DNA of 64,000 bases, taken from contig JAKSNJ010000006.1 in NCBI GenBank assembly GCA_024399965.1, positions 1 through 64,000 on the forward strand, given 5' to 3'. Source of the stretch: Paludibacteraceae bacterium (lineage in GTDB: Bacteria > Bacteroidota > Bacteroidia > Bacteroidales > Paludibacteraceae). The translations under genes and the position numbers were made by a program. Below, piece after piece: positions 1 through 7,025 of this stretch. The stretch's first letter is position 1. Each line of letters begins with the position of its first letter. The notes under the pieces are model-generated. The model worked only from the letters and a program-made list of their open reading frames with translations, did no database searches and was not told where the DNA came from.

Positions 1-476
1 AATGCCCCCGGCAACAGGCGCACGATAGCGTCCGTCATAATGGCTGCCGGCATCTCTCCGCCGGTCAGTACATAGTCGCCTATTGTATATTCCTTAGTAA
101 TCAGGTGCTCGCGCACGCGTTGATCGACCCCCTTGTAATGTCCGCACAGGATAATCAGGTTCTTGCATAGCGACAACCGGTTGGCGGCTTTTTGGTCAAA
201 CTTCTCGCCATCGGGGGCGGTGAAGATGACCTCATCGTAGTCCCGTTCCGCCTTAAGCGCACTGATGCAGCGGTCGATGGGCTCGATTTGCAGCACCATA
301 CCTGCACCAAATCCGAAAGCGTAGTCATCTACCTTGCGGTGCTTGTCGAGTGTGTAATCGCGCAGGTTATGAACATATATCTCAGCCAGCCCCTTGTCTT
401 TGGCTCGCTGAACAATAGAGTGATTGAGTGGCGACTCAAGCAACTCCGGACAACAGGTTATTATATCTATTCGCAT
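1..476 (-). CDS. trmD: tRNA (guanine-N1)-methyltransferase TrmD, 3' end cut by the window
   Basis: Reading the minus strand from the ATG at 474-476 gives 158 codons with no stop before the window edge, so the C-terminal part is missing. The product begins [13 protein letters not shown] and contains GFGAGMVL, the glycine-rich knot loop of TrmD (usually GGGAGMV), then [12 protein letters not shown] and [11 protein letters not shown], the SAM-binding trefoil-knot signatures. Members of this family methylate N1 of G37 in tRNAs reading CNN and some other codons, which prevents +1 frameshifting. It is the last gene of the minus-strand run that includes yidD and rnpA. The identification is secure. 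Confidence 0.93.
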   Translation of the reverse strand, partial: MRIDIITCCPELLESPLNHSIVQRAKDKGLAEIYVHNLRDYTLDKHRKVDDYAFGFGAGMVLQIEPIDRCISALKAERDYDEVIFTAPDGEKFDQKAANRLSLCKNLIILCGHYKGVDQRVREHLITKEYTIGDYVLTGGEMPAAIMTDAIVRLLPGA

Positions 477-488
477 ATTCTAAACTGA

Positions 489-710
489 TTACGGAACGGG
501 GTCATACCCGCTTCCTCCCCACGGGTGGCAACGCAAGATGCGCTTGATACCCAGCCAACCGCCCTTGATGACACCGTACTTCATCACTGCCTCCACCATA
601 TACTGACTGCACGTGGGCGTAAACCGGCACGAGGGTGGGGTTAAGGGCGATATGCAGTAGCGGTAGAAATAGACCGGAAGGAGGAATATCTTACGAATGA
701 TTTGTTGCAT
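489..710 (-). CDS. yidD: membrane protein insertion efficiency factor YidD
   Basis: This 73-residue protein has the YidD signature: [20 protein letters not shown] near residues 17-36, then [18 protein letters not shown] and the terminal [14 protein letters not shown]. The three cysteines and the [13 protein letters not shown] tail are diagnostic. YidD is a small amphipathic inner-membrane-associated protein that assists YidC/Sec insertion. It overlaps the 3' end of rnpA by 20 bp, the usual rnpA-yidD coupling in bacteria. Confidence 0.95.
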   Translation of the reverse strand: MQQIIRKIFLLPVYFYRYCISPLTPPSCRFTPTCSQYMVEAVMKYGVIKGGWLGIKRILRCHPWGGSGYDPVP

Positions 711-1032
711 CTATTTTTTGTATGGCTTTGTGCATGGCGCGTTGAATGACGGACAGGGGCTGCACCTGCTTGTCCATATAGTTGAAGGCGATTTGGTAGT
801 TGCCTTCGGGCGGTGTGCCCAATCGCCACGCCTCACGCATCAGGCGGCGCAAGTGATTGCGATCGACAGCATGTTTATACAGTGCCTTCGGTGCCCATAT
901 CAATACTTGTGTACGTTCAGCCGGCTGATAGGTAACGCGCAGGGGCCAAGCGGTGAACTTGCTGCCTGTGCGGTAGAGTTGCTGAATGCGAATTTGTCCG
1001 CACAACTTATCTGTCTTGGGAAAAGTGTTCAC
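691..1032 (-). CDS. rnpA: ribonuclease P protein component
   Basis: This 113-residue basic protein begins [20 protein letters not shown], the usual N-terminus with a K-x-E/D-R-L-like segment, and carries [15 protein letters not shown] near residues 68-82, the RNR-type RNA-binding motif of RnpA (here [11 protein letters not shown]). RnpA is the protein subunit of RNase P, which matures the 5' ends of tRNA precursors. It overlaps hemD by 4 bp and yidD by 20 bp, so the run hemD-rnpA-yidD is probably co-transcribed. Length is normal for the family. Confidence 0.93.
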   Translation of the reverse strand: MNTFPKTDKLCGQIRIQQLYRTGSKFTAWPLRVTYQPAERTQVLIWAPKALYKHAVDRNHLRRLMREAWRLGTPPEGNYQIAFNYMDKQVQPLSVIQRAMHKAIQKIDATNHS

Positions 1033-1778
1033 TCGGTTTGCTGTTCTAAGTAGTGCTGAATAGCACCCGTTATGCCCGGGAACTCAGGTGTTGGGGCTTT
1101 GATATCGGCATGTAACCCTGTCTCCTCCAGCGCTGCCAAAGTGCCTGCACCGAAGCAGGCAATCACCTTGTCTCCGTCTTTCAGGTCGGGGAAATTCTGA
1201 ACCAATGCCTGCACGCCCGTTGGCGTGAACAGTACCACCATGTCATGGTCAAAGGGCTCGTCCTTGGGCCACTCGGTGGGCACCGTACGGTACATAATGG
1301 CGGGCTGAATGACGATTTTCTTCTCCGCAAACTGCTGAATGGTGGCATCGTGGTGTACGTTGGACATCACCATCATATATTTCTCTGTCGGACGACGATT
1401 CATAGCCGGCAGCAGGTCCATGAAGTTGTTATGCTCGCTGAAGAACACCTTACGCTTGCGATATTGGATATATTTCTGCAGGTAATTGGCCACCGATTCG
1501 GATACGCAGTAGTAGTGCATCGTCTCCGGCACCTGAAAACGCAACTCCTCGCATAGACGGAAATAGTGGTCTATGCCCAAACGGGAGTTGAGAAGCACGG
1601 CGGTGTAGTCGGCAGGGTGAATATGCTGCTGCCTGAACTCTTTGGACGAGATGCCTTCGACACGGATTAACTGACGGAAATCCACTTCTACCCCAAACTG
1701 CTGGGCAATCTGCGTGTAGGGATTACGCTCAGTCAGCGGGCGAGGTTGCGAAACCAAAATCTTACGAATCGTCTTCAT
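1029..1778 (-). CDS. hemD: uroporphyrinogen-III synthase
   Basis: This 249-residue protein matches the Bacteroidota HemD type: N-terminal ILVSQPRPLTERNPYTQIAQQFG, then VEGISSKEFRQQ, and a C-terminal half with VVLFTPTGVQALVQNFP followed by KVIACFGAGTLAALEETG. These are the two Rossmann-like lobes of HEM4-family enzymes, which close the linear hydroxymethylbilane into uroporphyrinogen III with inversion of ring D. Family sequence identity is low, so the call also rests on gene order: DUF4271-hemD-rnpA-yidD is a recurring Bacteroidota arrangement. Confidence 0.85.
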   Translation of the reverse strand: MKTIRKILVSQPRPLTERNPYTQIAQQFGVEVDFRQLIRVEGISSKEFRQQHIHPADYTAVLLNSRLGIDHYFRLCEELRFQVPETMHYYCVSESVANYLQKYIQYRKRKVFFSEHNNFMDLLPAMNRRPTEKYMMVMSNVHHDATIQQFAEKKIVIQPAIMYRTVPTEWPKDEPFDHDMVVLFTPTGVQALVQNFPDLKDGDKVIACFGAGTLAALEETGLHADIKAPTPEFPGITGAIQHYLEQQTE

Positions 1779-1797
1779 TGTATCTACGGTTTTTGTA

Positions 1798-2442
1798 TCA
1801 GTTGATTAGTTGGTGGCGTATCAGTCCTGCCATTGCCAGCAGGGGAACGACCTCCAAATGCAACCAATATAGAGTGATATTACATATATTCTTTATGTTC
1901 CAGCCGAACAGGTTGACCAGTTTCCACCACAGTACCACCAGATATATGCCGGCTGCTACTACGGGAGTTACCCACTGTACCGTTGCGCTCAGCCATGGCA
2001 GGGCAATCAGGTAGGCGGTCAGCACCAAGCTGATCATGTGCCATATATTCGTGCGGTGCTGCATACAGGTGGGGATATGCACCGCGAAGTGAAAGGTCAG
2101 TTGCAGGTACCCGATTATCAGGTCGCGTACCGCCAATACCGCTATGATTATCACTGCTGACAGTCCCCAGTTGCTCATCTGTATCGTCGGTCCACCTAAG
2201 TATGCCTGTATTCCGATGGTGGCTACCAGCGATAGCGTTCCCCAGCGGAACAGCGTTTGCAACATACGTATGAGCATATTGTCGGACGCATCTTCGTACC
2301 GTCGCTGAATGGGCGATGCCAACATACTCAATCCGTTGACCACCATACGCGGCTGTAGCGCACAGGTCACCAGCAGGACGACCAGCAGGGCGAACGTGGA
2401 CCAGTTCAGCCACGGATGAATTATGTCAGATAGCGGCATCAC
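1798..2442 (-). CDS. DUF4271 membrane protein
   Basis: This 214-residue integral membrane protein has about six predicted hydrophobic segments, for example STFALLVVLLVTCAL (residues 15-29), LSAVIIIAVLAVRDLIIGYL (about 94-113) and VVAAGIYLVVLWWKLVNLF (about 163-181). It matches the DUF4271 type, whose genes in Bacteroidota usually sit beside hemD, as here. No catalytic motif is visible and the function is unknown. A role in membrane or haem biology is only suggested by neighbourhood. Its 5' end overlaps the LOG-family gene by 17 bp. Confidence 0.8.
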   Translation of the reverse strand: MMPLSDIIHPWLNWSTFALLVVLLVTCALQPRMVVNGLSMLASPIQRRYEDASDNMLIRMLQTLFRWGTLSLVATIGIQAYLGGPTIQMSNWGLSAVIIIAVLAVRDLIIGYLQLTFHFAVHIPTCMQHRTNIWHMISLVLTAYLIALPWLSATVQWVTPVVAAGIYLVVLWWKLVNLFGWNIKNICNITLYWLHLEVVPLLAMAGLIRHQLIN

Positions 2443-3016
2443 GGCGTATGGCAGAACTCCATTGCGGAGCGTTAAGCAGGGCCGGCAACACCTCTTCGGG
2501 CGTTGCTACTACCTGAAACATTTGTTCCCGATGAATGGCACGCATCATCTTCTCCTCCACCATCTCGTCCAAGTAGCGCAGCAGCGTGTCGTAATACCCA
2601 TCGGTATTCAGTATCACGACGGGCTTTGTATGCAGCCCTAATTGCTTCCATGTCAGGCATTCCGCCAGTTCCTCCAACGTACCGATACCGCCGGGCAATG
2701 CCACCATCGCATCGGAGATGGACTCGATATAGGCCTTCCGCTCGTGCATAGTCTGCACCACATGGGTGGACGTCGAGCGGGGGTTGTTCCAACCCTCATC
2801 TACCATAAACTGCGGTATCACACCTGTCACTTCGCCACCTTTGCTCAGCGCACCTTCCGCTATGGCACCCATCAAACCGATACCGCCGTCGCCGTACACC
2901 AAGCGAATGCCGTTTTCGGCAAATAATTCACCCAAACGGCGGGCTGCCGCGAAGAAAGACGGACGCACCTGATTCGACGATGAACAGTAAACGGATATGG
3001 TCTGTAGCGTATGCAT
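2426..3016 (-). CDS. LOG-family (TIGR00730) nucleotide phosphoribohydrolase
   Basis: From the ATG at 3014-3016 the product is 196 residues. It shows the Rossmann-type SVYCSSSNQV start, LVYGDGGIGLMGAIA (usual form YGGGxxGLMG) and the family signature LPGGIGTLEEL about residues 102-112, with MHERKAYI just before it. Family members (LOG; cytokinin riboside 5'-monophosphate phosphoribohydrolase) cleave the N-glycosidic bond of nucleoside monophosphates. A longer upstream reading frame exists, but it runs through the promoter (minus-strand -7 element at 3043-3050), so the internal ATG is preferred. It is divergent from the Fur-family gene. Confidence 0.88.
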   Translation of the reverse strand: MHTLQTISVYCSSSNQVRPSFFAAARRLGELFAENGIRLVYGDGGIGLMGAIAEGALSKGGEVTGVIPQFMVDEGWNNPRSTSTHVVQTMHERKAYIESISDAMVALPGGIGTLEELAECLTWKQLGLHTKPVVILNTDGYYDTLLRYLDEMVEEKMMRAIHREQMFQVVATPEEVLPALLNAPQWSSAIRRDAAI

Positions 3017-3042
3017 GAATTTTTTTCGTACGAAAAAGCGTG

Positions 3043-3090
3043 CAAAATTACAAAAAAATTTGCACATATCAAAAAAAAAGTGTAATTTTG
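3043..3090. promoter_or_regulatory. divergent Bacteroidota promoters for the LOG and Fur-family genes
   Basis: Plus strand: TTTG at 3059-3062 and TAATTTTG at 3083-3090, spacing 20 bp, serving the Fur-family gene. Minus strand: -7 TAATTTTG (complement of 3043-3050) with -33 TTTG (complement of 3070-3073), serving the LOG gene. The -33 boxes of the two promoters lie between the two -7 boxes, and the interval is a near mirror image (AAAATTACA ... TGTAATTTT). A regulator bound at the centre could affect both genes. Confidence 0.75.
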
Positions 3091-3113
3091 CAGCCAAATT
3101 CGTGTTTTTCGAT

Positions 3114-3569
3114 ATGATGAACAGCGATATATACCTTCGGGCCGAGCAAATCTTACTCGAATATCAGGGTATGCACAAGATGCGCAATACGCCTGAGCGA
3201 CGGTTGATTTTGCGTACGATAGCGTCACACGGGGGCCGGTTTACGGTAGCGCAAGTCAAGGATTGGATTAAGGACGCTTTTATCAGTCAGGCCACGGTGT
3301 ATAATACGCTTCAGCTCTTCGAAAAAGCCGGTATTGTGCATTGCCTCCGCAAGCAGCATAGCAGTCGGGTAATGGAGTACGAACTGCAGTTGGGGGAGCA
3401 AAGCGCGATGCAGATTATTTGCACCAAGTGTGGGCGTGTGGCGACGGTGAAGGATATGTCGGCTGAGACCGCGTTGCGTATGAAAAACTATCCGAATTTC
3501 ATCATGCACCACTTCTCCATTTACGTCTTTGGCGAGTGCAAACACTGTAGAAAAACCTCTAACCTCTAA
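3114..3569 (+). CDS. Fur-family metalloregulatory repressor
   Basis: From ATG 3114 the product is 151 residues: MMNSDIYLRAEQILLEYQG. The winged helix is visible as RNTPERRLILRTI, FTVAQVKDWI and SQATVYNTLQLFEKAGIV (about residues 22-75). Two zinc-type pairs, CTKCG and CKHCR, follow in the dimerisation half, with a conserved HHFSIYVFGEC segment. Fur-type repressors sense iron, zinc or peroxide. Which one this is cannot be decided from the sequence, although two CxxC pairs are typical of Fur, Zur and PerR alike. The last codons run into the CCTCTAA heptamer array, which supplies the stop codon. Confidence 0.88.
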   Translation: MMNSDIYLRAEQILLEYQGMHKMRNTPERRLILRTIASHGGRFTVAQVKDWIKDAFISQATVYNTLQLFEKAGIVHCLRKQHSSRVMEYELQLGEQSAMQIICTKCGRVATVKDMSAETALRMKNYPNFIMHHFSIYVFGECKHCRKTSNL

Positions 3570-3590
3570 CCTCTAACCTCTAACCTCTAA
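3556..3590. repeat. five perfect tandem copies of the heptamer CCTCTAA
   Basis: Five 7-bp units (3556-3562, 3563-3569, 3570-3576, 3577-3583, 3584-3590) span the end of the Fur-family gene and the gap before the metalloprotease ATG at 3596. The second unit provides the Fur stop codon. Seven is not a multiple of three, so a change in copy number would alter the extreme C-terminus only slightly. Confidence 0.95.
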
Positions 3591-3595
3591 ACTCA

Positions 3596-4255
3596 ATGTA
3601 TTGGATTATCTTCATCACTTTTGCGATTTTGAGTTTGATCGTGTCGCAAAGCTTAGATAGAAAGTTTAAGAAATATAGCCAAGTGGCTGTGCCGATGACG
3701 GGCAAGGAAGTGGCGGAAAAAATGTTGCGTGAGCATGGTATCATGGACGTTACCGTTACGTGTGTCAAGGGGCATTTGACCGACCATTACAATCCGCAAA
3801 CCAAGACGGTCAATCTCTCGGAAGGTGTCTATTCGTCGGCCTCGATAGCGGCAGCAGCGGTTGCGGCACACGAGTGCGGTCATGCGGTACAACATCAGGT
3901 GGAATATGCGCCACTGAAGATGCGGACGGCGTTGGTGCCGGTGGTCAATTTCGCCAACAAGTGGGTGATGTGGGTGATGCTGTTGGGTGTGGTCTTTTTT
4001 GAGACCTTCCCGCAGTTGTTTGAGATAGGAATTGCGATGTATGCACTATCTACTCTGTTTGCCTTTGTCACCTTGCCGGTGGAGATTAACGCCAGTGAAC
4101 GGGCAGTACAGTGGTTGCAGGAGAGTGGAGTAGTAGATGGGGAGACGCGCACGATGGCTGCGAGTGCGTTACGTAGTGCGGCATATACGTATGTAGTGGC
4201 TGCGTTGGGCAGTTTGGCATATTTGTTATATCTCATTCTCGGCTCTCGCCGATAA
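3596..4255 (+). CDS. YugP-type neutral zinc metalloprotease, membrane protein
   Basis: This 219-residue protein has an N-terminal hydrophobic helix (WIIFITFAILSLIVSQSL), then GKEVAEKMLREHGI, a conserved N-terminal region of the YugP/zinc metallopeptidase family, and AAAAVAAHECGHAVQHQ with the HExxH motif (HECGH) around residues 91-95. A membrane region follows (VMWVMLLGVVFF and a segment near residue 150), then PVEINASERAVQWL, carrying the likely third zinc ligand region, and a C-terminal helix. It is probably an inner-membrane protease; substrates are unknown. It follows the Fur-family gene by 26 bp and could share its transcript. Confidence 0.85.
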   Translation: MYWIIFITFAILSLIVSQSLDRKFKKYSQVAVPMTGKEVAEKMLREHGIMDVTVTCVKGHLTDHYNPQTKTVNLSEGVYSSASIAAAAVAAHECGHAVQHQVEYAPLKMRTALVPVVNFANKWVMWVMLLGVVFFETFPQLFEIGIAMYALSTLFAFVTLPVEINASERAVQWLQESGVVDGETRTMAASALRSAAYTYVVAALGSLAYLLYLILGSRR

Positions 4256-4259
4256 AGAT

Positions 4260-4292
4260 AGCAAATTCGTTTAGGCGAGCCGTTTCCGACGA
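4260..4292. repeat. 33-bp repeat abutting the tRNA-Arg 5' end (copy 1)
   Basis: A 33-bp sequence beginning AGCAAATTCGTTTAGG and ending TTTCCGACGA is identical at 4527-4559. Copy 1 ends exactly one base before tRNA-Arg and copy 2 ends two bases before tRNA-Ser. It may be a leader that accompanies tRNA genes or a repeat that inserts next to them. A diverged, inverted relative (GCAAATTAAGGCAGCC) lies near 15015-15030. Confidence 0.9.
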
Positions 4293-4366
4293 GGCCCCGT
4301 AGCTCAATTGAATAGAGTGTCAGATTCCGGTTCTGAAGGTTCTGGGTTTGAGCCCCAGCGGGGTCA
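4293..4366 (+). tRNA. tRNA-Arg (anticodon CCG)
   Basis: A 74-nt cloverleaf: acceptor GGCCCCG with CGGGGTC (one G-U), D-stem GCTC/GAGT, anticodon stem TCAGA/TCTGA with loop TTCCGGT (anticodon CCG, reading CGG), variable AGGTT, T-stem CTGGG/CCCAG with loop TTTGAGC, discriminator A. CCA is not encoded. It lies 37 bp after the metalloprotease gene. Confidence 0.92.
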
Positions 4367-4457
4367 CAGAGCAGAAGCTCGCACCCAGCGGGTGCAAATT
4401 GAAAAATGAGCCCCAGCGGGGTCACAGAGCAGAAGCTCGCACCCGGCGGGTGCAAAT
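4349..4457. repeat. tandem 51-bp repeat containing the tRNA-Arg 3' end
   Basis: The segment 4349-4399 (tRNA-Arg 3' end plus downstream hairpin) is repeated at 4407-4457 with one mismatch (CACCCAGCG versus CACCCGGCG). Each copy carries the 3' 18 bases of the tRNA and a GCACCC/GGGTGC hairpin. Duplication of a tRNA 3' end is what integration at a tRNA leaves, but here the copies are only 58 bp apart, so slippage or a repeat element are alternatives. Confidence 0.9.
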
Positions 4458-4526
4458 ATACATAATATTGAGGCACAACTTGTTGTGACTCAAAGAGGAG
4501 GAAACGCGAGCCGCCTTAATTTGCGC

Positions 4527-4559
4527 AGCAAATTCGTTTAGGCGAGCCGTTTCCGACGA
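4527..4559. repeat. 33-bp repeat upstream of tRNA-Ser (copy 2)
   Basis: Identical to 4260-4292. Here it forms the right side of an imperfect palindrome with 4498-4526: GGAAACG pairs with CGTTTCC, and AATTTGC-GCA-GCAAATT forms the apex. The structure could fold in the transcript just ahead of the tRNA. Confidence 0.9.
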
Positions 4560-4560
4560 A

Positions 4561-4645
4561 GGAAAGATGGCGGAGTGGTCGATCGCGGCGGTCTTGAAAA
4601 CCGTTGAACCGAGAGGTTCCGGGGGTTCGAATCCCTCTCTTTCCG
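4561..4645 (+). tRNA. tRNA-Ser (anticodon TGA)
   Basis: An 85-nt class II tRNA: acceptor GGAAAGA/TCTTTCC, D-arm GCGG...GCGG, anticodon loop CTTGAAA giving TGA, a long variable arm (AACCGAGAGGTT), T-arm with loop TTCGAAT, and G discriminator as expected for serine. The bases that follow read CA rather than CCA. Confidence 0.93.
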
Positions 4646-4651
4646 CAGAAA

Positions 4652-4690
4652 AAGAAACAGAGTCCCAACAAGGGCTCTGCTTCTTTTTTT
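4652..4690 (+). terminator. intrinsic terminator after tRNA-Ser
   Basis: AAGAAACAGAGTCCC, loop AACAA, GGGCTCTGCTTCTT, then a run of T. The stem carries small bulges and ends in T7 at 4684-4690. Its position seven bases after the tRNA fits transcript termination. Confidence 0.75.
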
Positions 4691-4808
4691 GTTGAGAAGG
4701 ACAGGGCCTTCTCAACCCACGGACGGGGGTTCTCCGCCACTCACGATGTTCGTTCTGTCGATTATTGCGCAGAGCAATGCGCAATTTTCGAATCCCTCTC
4801 TTTCCGCA
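4691..4808. repeat. two perfect hairpins followed by a copy of the tRNA-Ser 3' end
   Basis: GTTGAGAAGG (4691-4700) pairs perfectly with CCTTCTCAAC (4707-4716). ATTGCGCA (4764-4771) pairs with TGCGCAAT (4778-4785). Directly after that, 4787-4808 repeats the last 22 bases of the tRNA-Ser region (original at 4626-4647, from TTCGAATCC to TTCCGCA). This could be an attachment-site copy at the left edge of the accessory island. Confidence 0.8.
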
Positions 4809-4827
4809 AGGTGGTCAACATTATAAC

Positions 4828-4916
4828 TGTTAACTAAATTGATAACAGAAATTGTATGCAGAAAACAGGTAGGTGGCATTTTTGCAAAAAATGAAATTTA
4901 CAGATAAAACCGCAGG
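4828..4916. repeat. 89-bp direct repeat, left copy
   Basis: Identical to 7007-7095 (offset 2179 bp), with weaker similarity continuing about 25 bp further. It starts TGTTAACTAAATTGATAAC and includes GGTGGCATTTTTGC. The two copies bracket the DUF4062/ATPase gene and the HsdS remnant. In the left copy the promoter that follows the repeat is degenerate (TAATTTCC), while in the right copy it is intact (TACCTTTG). Confidence 0.95.
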
Positions 4917-5006
4917 GAAATTTGGAGAAGTGAGATTTTTTTAGTAATTTCCTTCGTAAATTCCATTTGAATTTTTATTAAAATAGCAATTAAAAGCAAG
5001 CTTTTC

Positions 5007-5037
5007 TTGCATATTCCAAAAATTCTTAGTAATTTTG
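5007..5037 (+). promoter_or_regulatory. promoter for the DUF4062/ATPase cassette
   Basis: TTGCATATTCCAAAAA (from 5007) with TAATTTTG at 5030-5037, about 28 bp before the small ORF at 5065. The same TTGC-TATTCC upstream box recurs at 17082, 52525 and 57519. Confidence 0.7.
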
Positions 5038-5064
5038 CAAGCAAAATTGAAACGATAATAAATT

Positions 5065-5178
5065 ATGGCTTCAGGAAATGTAGATAGAGATCAACTGCAT
5101 AAAAGCACTTTGCATCAATTGGGAAAAGAAGGTCAAACCCACCGCTTGCAAGTGGATGAAATAGTAAAAGAACTGTAA
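5065..5178 (+). CDS. small ORF upstream of the ATPase gene (hypothetical)
   Basis: A 37-codon ORF starting MASGNVDRDQLHKSTLHQLG and ending DEIVKEL. It is the first ATG after the promoter at 5007-5037 and ends 14 bp before the DUF4062 gene. It is not a recognised family. It could be a small partner protein, an upstream leader peptide, or a remnant of a larger gene. Nothing beyond position and an intact frame supports translation. Confidence 0.4.
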   Translation: MASGNVDRDQLHKSTLHQLGKEGQTHRLQVDEIVKEL

Positions 5179-5192
5179 TATGGGCTGATATT

Positions 5193-6794
5193 ATGGAAAA
5201 GAAGAAAATCTTTATCAGTAGTGTGCAGTCGGAGTTTGCAGAGGAACGCAAAGCCATAGCAGCATATATCCGTCAAGATGCCCTTTTGTCACGGTATTTT
5301 GATCCGTTCTTATTTGAAGAACTGCCTGCACAAGACCAATCCGCCCAGCGTGCCTATTTGGACGAAGTAGCACAAACCGAAGTTTATCTATTGCTCGTTG
5401 GAGAACAATATGGAAATGAAGACCAAGACGGAGTCTCGCCGACTGAGCGAGAGTTTGATGCGGCTTCGGCTAATCATGCCTATCGGATAGCCATGCTCAA
5501 ACGCACCACCAATCGCCAACCCAAAGAGCAACGATTTGCAGACAAAGTGGATAAAGAGGTTATTCGCAATACCTTTGATTCGGTAGATGCACTGAAAAGC
5601 GGACTCTATGCAGCTTTGGTGGAATATATGCAGACGCATGGCATCTTGTCGAATGGTCCTTTTGATGCCACCATACAGCAGGATGCTACTTTAGCCGATT
5701 TAGACAAAGAGAAAATAGCATGGTTTGTGGGTATGGCACGTGAGAAACGGCAATTTCCCCTTACCTATGCGGAAGACAATATACCCCAGATATTACGCAG
5801 TCTGCACCTTATCACAGACGATAATCGCATCAAGAATGCCGCACTACTGCTCTTTGCTAAAGATACGCAGAAATGGTTTAGCACTGCCACGGTAAAGTGT
5901 GTGCAGTTCTATGGAACGAAAAAGCAAAAACCTATCCTGACCCAACATATCTATTCGGGCACGGTGTTTGATATGGTAGATGAGGCTGTCGGATTTGTGA
6001 TGGCGCATATAGATGTCCGTGGTGGAGAGCGCACCCACTCGGCACAAGCCGAAATAACGCCGGAGATACCCACACAAGCCATAGCAGAAGCTATCGTAAA
6101 TGCCGTAGTGCATCGTGACTATACCAGCAATGGCAGTGTACAGGTAGAACTATATTCCGACCGTTTGGAAATATGGAATCCCGGACACCTGCCTCACGGA
6201 TTAACTATTGCCAAGTTATCTCAATTCCACAACTCCATGCCGCAAAATCCTATCTTGGCACATCCTGTGTATTTAGCCGGGTATATTGAGCAGATAGGCA
6301 CAGGCACCACCGACATTGTAGAACTATGCCGACAGGAAGGGCTACGGGTAGAGTTTAAGCAGGAGGGTGATTTTACTACTATTATTTATCGTCCGACAGG
6401 TCAAGTTACAGGTCAAGTTGGGGAACAAGCAGCAGGTCAAGCTACGGAACAAGTAACGAGCCAAGTGATTGATATAGAGAAAGAAAGGGCAGGTCAAGTT
6501 AGGGAACAAGTAACAGGTCAAGCTACAGGTCAAGTTAGGAATCCGATGGAGCGCATCGTATTGGCTATTGGTGAGCAGAAATTAACTCGTCAAGAGGTGA
6601 TGGATGCATTGATATTAAAAGGACGAGATAATTTCCGAGTGAACTATTTGGAGCCGTCCATACGATTGGGTTATGTCCGTATGTTATATGCCGGAGCAAG
6701 CAATCACCCCAATCAAGCGTATTACCTTACTAAAAAGGGACTTGCGTTATATCGTAACTATGTTGTCCAAATGGGAAAGGAGGACAAACTATGA
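5193..6794 (+). CDS. DUF4062 domain fused to a COG2865-type ATP-binding protein
   Basis: A 533-residue protein. Residues 2-85 (KIFISSVQSEFAEERKAI ... YLLLVGEQYG) match DUF4062, a TIR-like fold. The middle (about 150-400) resembles the Schlafen/AlbA-associated ATPase family: EAIVNAVVHRDYTSNGSV is the N-box with Glu and Asn, and LEIWNPGHLP the Asp/Gly box of a GHKL ATPase. Residues about 405-450 are a low-complexity GQVTGQV/EQV repeat linker, common in this family. The end is a winged helix (RQEVMDALILKGRDNF). These proteins often accompany type I restriction systems or act in phage defence. The HsdS-like remnant overlapping its stop codon supports that. Nucleic-acid binding and NAD-related activity are unproven. 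Confidence 0.75.
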   Translation: MEKKKIFISSVQSEFAEERKAIAAYIRQDALLSRYFDPFLFEELPAQDQSAQRAYLDEVAQTEVYLLLVGEQYGNEDQDGVSPTEREFDAASANHAYRIAMLKRTTNRQPKEQRFADKVDKEVIRNTFDSVDALKSGLYAALVEYMQTHGILSNGPFDATIQQDATLADLDKEKIAWFVGMAREKRQFPLTYAEDNIPQILRSLHLITDDNRIKNAALLLFAKDTQKWFSTATVKCVQFYGTKKQKPILTQHIYSGTVFDMVDEAVGFVMAHIDVRGGERTHSAQAEITPEIPTQAIAEAIVNAVVHRDYTSNGSVQVELYSDRLEIWNPGHLPHGLTIAKLSQFHNSMPQNPILAHPVYLAGYIEQIGTGTTDIVELCRQEGLRVEFKQEGDFTTIIYRPTGQVTGQVGEQAAGQATEQVTSQVIDIEKERAGQVREQVTGQATGQVRNPMERIVLAIGEQKLTRQEVMDALILKGRDNFRVNYLEPSIRLGYVRMLYAGASNHPNQAYYLTKKGLALYRNYVVQMGKEDKL

Positions 6795-6853
6795 GCAAAT
6801 TAGAAGCATTAATACAACAATACTGCCCCAATAGGGAGAAAAGGAGAGATTAG
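6791..6853 (+). pseudogene. truncated start of a type I restriction specificity (HsdS) gene
   Basis: A 20-codon frame, MSKLEALIQQYCPNREKRRD, overlaps the ATPase stop by 4 bp (ATGA). Many Bacteroidota HsdS subunits begin with a similar M-x-x-LE-x-LI-x-x-x-CPNG segment, so this looks like the first 14 codons of hsdS fused to unrelated repeat sequence. It implies that the ATPase gene once sat in a type I restriction operon. The match is short, so the call is tentative. Confidence 0.5.
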
Positions 6854-6868
6854 AGTGGAGAGTGTGTT

Positions 6869-7025
6869 GTTAACTAAAATGATAACAGGATTTTATAAAG
6901 AAACTGTTAACTAAAATGATAACACAAATAGATTAGAGAGATTGTGGAGTGTGTGTTGTTAACTAATTTGATAACAGAAATAGAATGAGGAAAAGGGAGA
7001 GGGTGATGTTAACTAAATTGATAAC
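6869..7025. repeat. four copies of an 18-bp dyad, GTTAACTAAAWTGATAAC
   Basis: Copies at 6869-6886, 6906-6923, 6958-6975 and 7008-7025, plus a fifth at 4829-4846 in the left 89-bp repeat. Each has GTTAnC/GnTAAC arms around a 6-bp centre, the layout of a dimeric DNA-binding site. Spacing is irregular (37, 52 and 50 bp start to start). Possible roles are operators or recombination sites. The stretch 6854-7148 contains no gene. Confidence 0.85.

Noticed and set aside
2997..3113. N-terminal extension of the Fur-family protein
   Set aside because: It crosses the promoter and reads as low-complexity Lys/Phe; the ATG at 3114 fits the family start.
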